Shown here: positions 59,317 to 64,000 of the stretch, piece by piece
How positions within the stretch are numbered: position 1 is the first letter of the stretch
Layout of the letters: each line of letters starts with the position of its first letter
Source of the DNA: Lachnospiraceae bacterium
GTDB taxonomy: Bacteria > Bacillota > Clostridia > Lachnospirales > Lachnospiraceae
Length of the DNA stretch: 64,000 nucleotides
Assembly (NCBI GenBank): GCA_015057635.1
Contig: SVEB01000115.1
Coordinates: forward strand, 1-64,000
Reading direction: 5' to 3'
Notes under the pieces: model-generated
What the model was told of the DNA's origin: nothing
What the model saw: the letters and a program-made list of their open reading frames with translations, nothing else
The model's database searches: none
Translations under genes and position numbers: made by a program

Positions 59317-59408
59317 TTTATGCATGGCAGGAGGAAGTTCATGAAGCGCACTTTTTTGTGCGGAATCAAGGGATGGAGTCGAAGGGAACAGAGTAAAGGA
59401 AGAAAGCA

Positions 59409-60152
59409 ATGATAGTATTAATTTCACCAACCAAGAATATGAAAATCGTACAGAAAACAGAAGGAGAGTTAGCTATTCCGCCGTTTGTGGAAAAGACAGG
59501 AGAGATTATCGATAAGCTGAAAAGCTTCAGCGTTCAGGAAGTACAGCATCTGCTGAAGATCAATGATAAGTTAGCTGTTTTAAATAAGACAAGATATCAG
59601 AACTTCGCAATGGATGCAGAAGGGACAGCGGCAATCGATACGTATGACGGCCTTCAGTTTAAGAATATCGCAGCGGATGATTTTACAGAAGAAGATAAAC
59701 TCTTTGCAGAGCAGAAGCTTCGTATCATCAGCGGCATGTACGGGTACTTGACCCCTTATTCGAGTATCTACCCATACCGTCTGGAATTCCAGACAAGAAT
59801 GTCTGTAGGAGAGGCGGAGAATCTGTATCAGTTCTGGGATAGTTTAATTTATGAGACATTAAAGACAGAGGATCGTGTCATGATCAATCTGACTTCCAAT
59901 GAATACAGCAAGGCAATCACTCCTTATGTGGATGAGGAGGTTACCTTTATCAATTGTGCATTCAAGGTCAGAAAGAAAGGCGAGCTGAAAGTAGAAGCAA
60001 CAGCGTCTAAGATGGCAAGAGGAAAGATCACTCGTTTTATTGTGAAAAATAAGATTGATACTCCGGAAGGGTTAAAAGACTTTTCTGAGGATGGTTTTTG
60101 TTTCCGTGAGGAACTTTCAACCAGTACAGAATATGTTTTCATAAAAGAATAG
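59409..60152 (+). CDS. yaaA: Peroxide stress protein YaaA (DUF328/UPF0246)
   Basis: A 247-residue protein starting MIVLISPTKNMKI, the family's opening, with FQTRMSVGEAENLYQFWDSLIYE and VMINLTSNEYSKAI in the middle. YaaA lowers free iron and protects DNA during peroxide stress; its position near bcp is consistent with an oxidant-defence theme. GGAAGAAAG precedes the ATG. Confidence 0.93.
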   Translation: MIVLISPTKNMKIVQKTEGELAIPPFVEKTGEIIDKLKSFSVQEVQHLLKINDKLAVLNKTRYQNFAMDAEGTAAIDTYDGLQFKNIAADDFTEEDKLFAEQKLRIISGMYGYLTPYSSIYPYRLEFQTRMSVGEAENLYQFWDSLIYETLKTEDRVMINLTSNEYSKAITPYVDEEVTFINCAFKVRKKGELKVEATASKMARGKITRFIVKNKIDTPEGLKDFSEDGFCFREELSTSTEYVFIKE

Positions 60153-60237
60153 AAAATAAGGATATGCAGAACCTTTTAAGGACAGAATATAACGTGACCA
60201 TGTTACATATTATCTTCCTTAAGAAAGGTGCTGTCTT

Positions 60238-60774
60238 ATGAATTACTATAGAAAACGGCGTATTTTTTACTGGTGTGCGATCGGATTTACGGTACTGGCA
60301 GGCGTAGGGATGCATTTTGCATTTGAATTTTTTAATAAGGCCCCCTTTTTAGCCTGGCTGTTTCCGGTTAATGAAAGCGTTTGGGAACATTTAAAATTAT
60401 TGTTTTATCCAGTCGTGATTGTGACAGCACTGGAATATGGATTGATTAAAAAGAGCAGGGTGAACATCATTCCGCTTCGGACCTGGAATCTATTGATCGG
60501 GATGGGATTTATTATTGCCGCATATTATACCTATTCCGGTGTGATTGGAAGGGATTTTCCGGTTATAGATATGATTCTGTACCTGATTGCCGCTGTTCTT
60601 GTGTTTGTTTTAAAAATTCCGTATCTTGAAAAACGGAAGAGCAGTATTACATCAAGCGATGTCTTATGGGGCAGTGTTGTGATCCTGTTCTTTATCCTGT
60701 TTGTCATCTTTAGTTACCATCCACCTCATATTAATCTTTTTTTAGATCCTGCAACAGGCAGATATTCGTATTAA
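60238..60774 (+). CDS. DUF6512 family membrane protein
   Basis: A 178-residue protein with five hydrophobic segments. Family-typical features are GMHFAFEFFNKAPFLAWLFPVNESVWEHLKLLFYP near the N-terminus and ISYHPP-like sequence at the end (FSYHPPHINLFLDP). Function is unknown. AAGAAAGGTG precedes the ATG. The next gene starts 12 bp later and is probably cotranscribed. Confidence 0.8.
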   Translation: MNYYRKRRIFYWCAIGFTVLAGVGMHFAFEFFNKAPFLAWLFPVNESVWEHLKLLFYPVVIVTALEYGLIKKSRVNIIPLRTWNLLIGMGFIIAAYYTYSGVIGRDFPVIDMILYLIAAVLVFVLKIPYLEKRKSSITSSDVLWGSVVILFFILFVIFSYHPPHINLFLDPATGRYSY

Positions 60775-60785
60775 AGGAGCGGATT

Positions 60786-61067
60786 ATGATTGTTTTTACA
60801 CTGGAAGTGACACTACATGCACCGTATGTGCATTCTCTTAAGGAAAAACGGATGATTTTGCGCAGCATGATTGCAAGATTAAGAAATACGTTCAATATTT
60901 CTGTGGCAGAAGTTGCCGATCAGGATATTCATCAGATTCTTGTATTGGGAATCGCCGGAGTGACAAACGAAAAAGCACAGGCTGACAGTGTAATAGACCA
61001 CGTTATCACATTTATTGAAGAGAATGGGGAGGCCCAGATCACAGAGGTTGTGAGAGAATTTGTATAA
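60786..61067 (+). CDS. DUF503 domain-containing protein (YlxP-like)
   Basis: A 93-residue ferredoxin-like-fold protein: IVFTLEVTLHAPYVHSLKEKRMILRSMIARLRNTFNISVAEV. The VHSLKEKR motif identifies DUF503, found elsewhere beside rbfA/truB translation genes. Its role is unknown. AAAGGAG precedes the ATG. It probably shares a transcript with the upstream membrane protein. Confidence 0.9.
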   Translation: MIVFTLEVTLHAPYVHSLKEKRMILRSMIARLRNTFNISVAEVADQDIHQILVLGIAGVTNEKAQADSVIDHVITFIEENGEAQITEVVREFV

Positions 61068-61158
61068 ATTCAAATTATGTAGTTGTGTTTATTAAAAAAT
61101 TGCTATATAATATGAATTTCGTGATGAAATAGCAGAAGTAAAGGACTGAAAGAAAAAG

Positions 61159-61617
61159 ATGATAATAGAAAAATACAACAATCATTCGGTAGAACGTCTT
61201 CTTCAGATTGATACCGAGGCAGTGGAACATTTTTTGCACAGTGTAAAAGGTATTTACAGCCAGGACGATTTTCATGATATAGATAATCATTATAAAAACG
61301 GGGAGTTTTTTGTAGCCCTTGATGAGGAAAACAACAATCATATTATCGGAACATGTGCCTATCTGATCGTGGATGATGAAACAGCGGAATTAAAGAGAAT
61401 TCGTGTTGCAGCAGAAATGAGAGGAAGAGGATACGGTGGAATCCTTCTTCAGTTTATCGAAGAGAAGATTAAGGAAAGAGGACTTAAGAGAATTATTTTA
61501 AGAACATCTTCTACACGTCCAGCCACCCATCATTTCTATGAGAAGCATGGCTATATCAGAACTGGACATGAAGAATACGGCGATATTCATATGATTATCT
61601 TTGAAAAAGATTTTTAA
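61159..61617 (+). CDS. GNAT family N-acetyltransferase
   Basis: A 152-residue acetyltransferase. The CoA-binding motif is VAAEMRGRGYGGILLQFIEEK (RGRGYG near 93), followed by IILRTSSTRPATHHFYEKHGYI at the C-terminus. The substrate is unknown. It ends at a terminator and is convergent with dpaB. Confidence 0.92.
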   Translation: MIIEKYNNHSVERLLQIDTEAVEHFLHSVKGIYSQDDFHDIDNHYKNGEFFVALDEENNNHIIGTCAYLIVDDETAELKRIRVAAEMRGRGYGGILLQFIEEKIKERGLKRIILRTSSTRPATHHFYEKHGYIRTGHEEYGDIHMIIFEKDF

Positions 61618-61652
61618 CTGGACGGAAACATAAAGATGGAAGTTATGTAAAG

Positions 61653-61686
61653 GAGCAGCTAACAAAAATTAGGCTGCTCTTTTTTG
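61653..61686 (+). terminator. Terminator after the GNAT gene
   Basis: GAGCAGC pairs with GCTGCTC, followed by TTTTTTG. It lies 36 bp after the GNAT stop codon. Confidence 0.85.
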
Positions 61687-61688
61687 TT

Positions 61689-62276
61689 TTAAAAAGGAGA
61701 CCTTATAACCGGCTGAAGCTGTGTGTGATCTAAGGCACCTTCAAGCGTTTCGATGATCAGATCCATATGCGCCACAAGGGAGCTTGGTTTGTTTATAAAA
61801 TCATCCTGGCCAAATGGTACAAAGTACATATTTTTTGTGTTGAAAAGGGAACCGATGGTCTTAAAGTTCGCTCCCAGGGCATCGTTGGTGGCGAAAGCAA
61901 GAACCAGCGGTTTATTATTTCGCAGATGCCCTTTGGCAGCCATTAGTACCGGCGTATCGGTAATGCCGTTATTTAATTTGGATAAGGTATTGCCGGTACA
62001 GGGAGCGATGATTAAGATGTCTAATTTATTTTTAGGACCAAGCGGTTCAGCGCCGTCAATGGTCAGAATCGGTTCATTTGAGGTGATTCCGTGAATTTCT
62101 TCAATGAAATCCTGCGCTTTTCCGAAGCGGCTGTCAGTCGTCTGAGAGTTGAAAGAAAAAATCGGAATGACATTGGCACCTTCTGCAACAAGATTCTTTA
62201 ATTCAGCAATTACTTTTTGATACATGCAGAATGAGCCGGTGAATGCGAATCCGACGTTTTTACCTGAGAGCTTCAT
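61689..62276 (-). CDS. dpaB: Dipicolinate synthase subunit B
   Basis: A 195-residue flavoprotein-like subunit: KNVGFAFTGSFCMYQKVIAELKNL at the start, LDILIIAPCTGNTLSKLNNGITDTPVLMAAKGHLRN (the flavin-binding PCTGNT motif) and LGANFKTIGSLFNTKN. This is the SpoVFB/DpaB family. With DpaA it makes dipicolinic acid for the spore core from dihydrodipicolinate. It follows dpaA by 38 bp. Confidence 0.95.
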   Translation of the reverse strand: MKLSGKNVGFAFTGSFCMYQKVIAELKNLVAEGANVIPIFSFNSQTTDSRFGKAQDFIEEIHGITSNEPILTIDGAEPLGPKNKLDILIIAPCTGNTLSKLNNGITDTPVLMAAKGHLRNNKPLVLAFATNDALGANFKTIGSLFNTKNMYFVPFGQDDFINKPSSLVAHMDLIIETLEGALDHTQLQPVIRSPF

Positions 62277-62314
62277 ATTATCACTTTCTTTCCTTTATTG
62301 GAGGAGGTACTTGC

Positions 62315-63175
62315 CTATAAATATGACCGTAATACGCCATTTAAGAAGGCAGCGGTTGTTTTTGGTGCATATTTGCCAGGTAATGCAAGGCACAGGGAAG
62401 CGTTGATATTATGCAGGCGGCAGTAGTCAAAGTCAGTTCCGCCAGGTTTTGATGCGATATCGATAATGGTCACATCCGGCGCGGCTTTCTTTAATACGGC
62501 TTCCGTTAGTATGAGGCTTGGTATGCTATTGAATATGAATTGGAATTGGGACACTTCATGTTCCAGCTCAGTCAAAGGCATGGTACGATAACCGTAGGCA
62601 TCCGCATATGCAAGTGCTTCTTCTTTTCTAGCTCCGATGGTAACGGATGCGGAAAGTCCTTTTAATTTATCTGCCAATATTTTGGCACATTTGCCAAAAC
62701 CTAAGACAAGGCAGTTACTCTTATGGAGATTGCAGTCACTTCGTGTGATTGCTTCTGCAATAGTGCCTTCTGCTGTAGCAATTGCATTTCCGATGCTGAT
62801 GACATCCATCTGCATGAAATCATAGCAGTTTATGTCATGTTCATAGCAGTATTCGGTCAGTTCATCACTGATGCTGCCTCCAAAAAGTGTATGCTCATCG
62901 CGCAGCAGGCTTTCTACATTTTTTATGGTGAGATCTGCCTGAGGTTCTAAAGCATAGATTGTCTTTTTATCTTTACTAAACGGAATAGGTCCTACTATGA
63001 TATTGTTTGCCTCCATGACTTCTTTCAGGCTTGTTGCTTTTTTCGGATTTTTGCAGTTAGTACAGCAGGTGAAACCATAGGTGGTTATTTCATAGCCTTC
63101 CGTCGCTAGTTCATCTACCATCAGACACTGCCTTAAATCTCCGCCAATAAACCCTATTCTACATAAATGCGCCAT
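62315..63175 (-). CDS. dpaA: Dipicolinate synthase subunit A
   Basis: A 286-residue NAD(P)-binding protein of the SpoVFA/DpaA family: the N-terminal domain IGFIGGDLRQCLMVDELATEGYEIT, and the Rossmann-type LVLGFGKCAKILADKLKGLSASVTIGARK (GFGKCA near 160). It is expressed in the mother cell late in sporulation. Upstream is AGAAGGAGG and a sigma-K-type -10. Shows the organism forms spores. Confidence 0.96.
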   Translation of the reverse strand: MAHLCRIGFIGGDLRQCLMVDELATEGYEITTYGFTCCTNCKNPKKATSLKEVMEANNIIVGPIPFSKDKKTIYALEPQADLTIKNVESLLRDEHTLFGGSISDELTEYCYEHDINCYDFMQMDVISIGNAIATAEGTIAEAITRSDCNLHKSNCLVLGFGKCAKILADKLKGLSASVTIGARKEEALAYADAYGYRTMPLTELEHEVSQFQFIFNSIPSLILTEAVLKKAAPDVTIIDIASKPGGTDFDYCRLHNINASLCLALPGKYAPKTTAAFLNGVLRSYL

Positions 63176-63196
63176 ACAGGATACCTCCTTCTCCTA

Positions 63197-63224
63197 TAAT
63201 ATATGCCTCAAAGAGTGAGTGGTG
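63197..63224 (-). promoter_or_regulatory. Sigma-K-type promoter of dpaAB
   Basis: On the minus strand ACC is followed after 15 bp by CATATATTA (63205-63197), fitting the mother-cell late consensus. It lies about 22 bp upstream of dpaA, next to GAAGGAGG. Confidence 0.5.
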
Positions 63225-63300
63225 CATAGTTCTGCCGTGCGAACTAACTGGTATCTGACCTCCGGGGAAGGAAAAATAATATAGGATAAAAAATGAAGTA

Positions 63301-63329
63301 TTGACGAATTATGTATAATATAGTATAAT
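63301..63329 (+). promoter_or_regulatory. Promoter of the manganese riboswitch transcript
   Basis: TTGACG (63301-63306) and TATAAT (63324-63329) with a 17-bp spacer. Confidence 0.8.
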
Positions 63330-63335
63330 TATCAG

Positions 63336-63496
63336 TGCTCTTGAGGGAGTAATCAGCGTAGTATGCGTGATAAGTCAACATCCTGGCCGAAAGGTCTGGC
63401 TTATCTTAATTGGTGAGACTCAAGTATAGCGGTGCTGTACTTGCGTCTTGTTTATAGAGAATAAATGGAGGCAGGTACTTAGTACCTGTCTTTTTT
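63336..63496 (+). promoter_or_regulatory. yybP-ykoY manganese riboswitch with terminator
   Basis: The aptamer core motifs appear in order: GGGAGTA (63346), GTCAACAT (63374) and GAGACT (63416). Stem P1 pairs CTTGAG with CTCAAG. A GTACTTGC segment (63437-63444) can pair with GCAGGTAC (63471-63478), the 5' arm of a terminator (GCAGGTAC / GTACCTGC, then T6 near 63496). Metal binding should switch between the two. These motifs are characteristic of Mn2+-sensing yybP-ykoY RNAs, which turn on metal exporters. Confidence 0.85.
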
Positions 63497-63652
63497 GATG
63501 CTGGAATGAAAATTAGGATCCAGGATTTGTATGTGCAAAGAGGCATAGCACTTTAGGTTGGAGCAGGAGGGATGCAAGGGAAAGTCTTTAGAATGGAAGA
63601 AATGAAGGAATGAAAAAATAGAAAAAGAAATGAATAGAATACGGAGGATAAT
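63497..63652. other. Leader between riboswitch and exchanger gene
   Basis: No gene. A/G-rich leader ending in the ribosome binding site ACGGAGG 5 bp before the ATG. Confidence 0.5.
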
Positions 63653-64000
63653 ATGGTTTATTTAGCTTATCTTATTGTGGCCGTTGCGGTCGTTTTATTA
63701 TCGAATAAAGCATCGGAGTATGTGGATCTTCTGGATAAGAAGACAAAACTTTCAGGTGCATTTATCGGGGGCGTTATGCTTTCCGCAGTTACTTCTCTGC
63801 CAGAATTATTTACAAGTGTTTCATCTACGCTTATGTTAGATGAGCCGGGATTATGTATTGGTAATATTTTAGGCAGCGATTTATTTAACTTAACTATTTT
63901 AGCAGTTTTAATTCTTGTGGCATTCCGTCCATTTTCTCAGGTGAAGGTTGCAAAGAGCCATATTGCAGTCAGTATTTTTGTGAGCCTGATTTATATGGTA
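63653..64000 (+). CDS. CaCA-type sodium/calcium (cation) exchanger, cut by window edge
   Basis: The first 116 residues of a membrane protein. It has the alpha-1 repeat of the CaCA family: IGGVMLSAVTSLPELFTSVSSTLM (the S-x-PE motif) and GNILGSDLFNLTIL (G-N-x-x-G-S-N/D). At least three membrane segments are visible. The Mn2+ riboswitch upstream suggests it exports manganese rather than, or in addition to, calcium. The 3' part lies beyond the window. Confidence 0.88.
   Translation, partial: MVYLAYLIVAVAVVLLSNKASEYVDLLDKKTKLSGAFIGGVMLSAVTSLPELFTSVSSTLMLDEPGLCIGNILGSDLFNLTILAVLILVAFRPFSQVKVAKSHIAVSIFVSLIYMV

Noticed and set aside
1-64000. CRISPR array
   Set aside because: No set of regularly spaced identical repeats with unique spacers; the only tandem repeat is the gap-free 12-bp minisatellite.

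Overview
The window looks like a chromosomal segment of a spore-forming member of the Clostridia, most likely Lachnospiraceae. The support is moderate GC with strong GGAGG-type ribosome binding sites, dipicolinate synthase genes (dpaA, dpaB), a spore-surface-like protein behind a sigma-K-type promoter, a Met T-box ahead of a methionyl-tRNA synthetase, a methyl-accepting chemotaxis protein and a GH28 pectinase-type enzyme. No rRNA, tRNA, phage, insertion sequence or CRISPR array was seen. Genus assignment is not possible from the sequence alone.

Layout. 1-6.7 kb: a GH28 enzyme running off the left edge, a HEAT-like protein, a small Cys-containing protein, a U32-family gene pair and a BclA-like surface protein. 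6.7-19 kb: AbgT transporter, methyltransferase, hybrid histidine kinase, ThrE-type exporter pair, chemotaxis receptor and a SWIM-SNF2 helicase. 19-31 kb: MoxR/DUF58/membrane protein operon, acetyltransferase, a truncated TIM-barrel pseudogene, an acyltransferase operon with divergent TetR regulator, a chromate-type transporter pair with divergent LysR regulator, and a DUF606 transporter pair with divergent Crp/Fnr regulator. 31.7-45 kb: T-box and metG, an LRR / VWA-metallopeptidase / MoxR operon, and a two-component system with a MacB-like ABC exporter. 45-54 kb: serine hydrolase, methyltransferase, class V aminotransferase, cysteine-desulfidase-like protein, then a histidine-rich leader peptide with attenuator before a polar amino acid ABC transporter. 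54-64 kb: sbcDC, bcp, yaaA, small conserved genes, dpaAB, and a yybP-ykoY manganese riboswitch before a CaCA-type cation exchanger cut by the right edge.

The most unusual content is a family of four giant imperfect hairpins (210, 214, 291 and 440 bp) that begin 6-27 bp after plus-strand stop codons at 3.4, 26.8, 31.7 and 44.7 kb. Their arms are unrelated between copies but pair within each copy. They share an asymmetric internal module (about AAGCTCGGAC on the 5' side, GTTCGCCTTGA on the 3' side) and, in three copies, a terminal TATCAGACA/TGTCTGCTA stem with a conserved mismatch. Two copies are followed by a second, covarying short hairpin, and all are followed by purine-rich plus-strand tracts. 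This is the best candidate for an undescribed element here.

Second in interest is the histidine-codon attenuator at 50.8-51.2 kb. A 23-residue leader peptide with eight His codons overlaps mutually exclusive stems that can switch between an antiterminator and a terminator ahead of the ABC transporter. Several clear operator-like sites (TetR, LysR, Crp/Fnr, response regulator) and two candidate small RNAs complete the regulatory picture. All functional assignments are by eye from motifs and general family knowledge; no database search was run.
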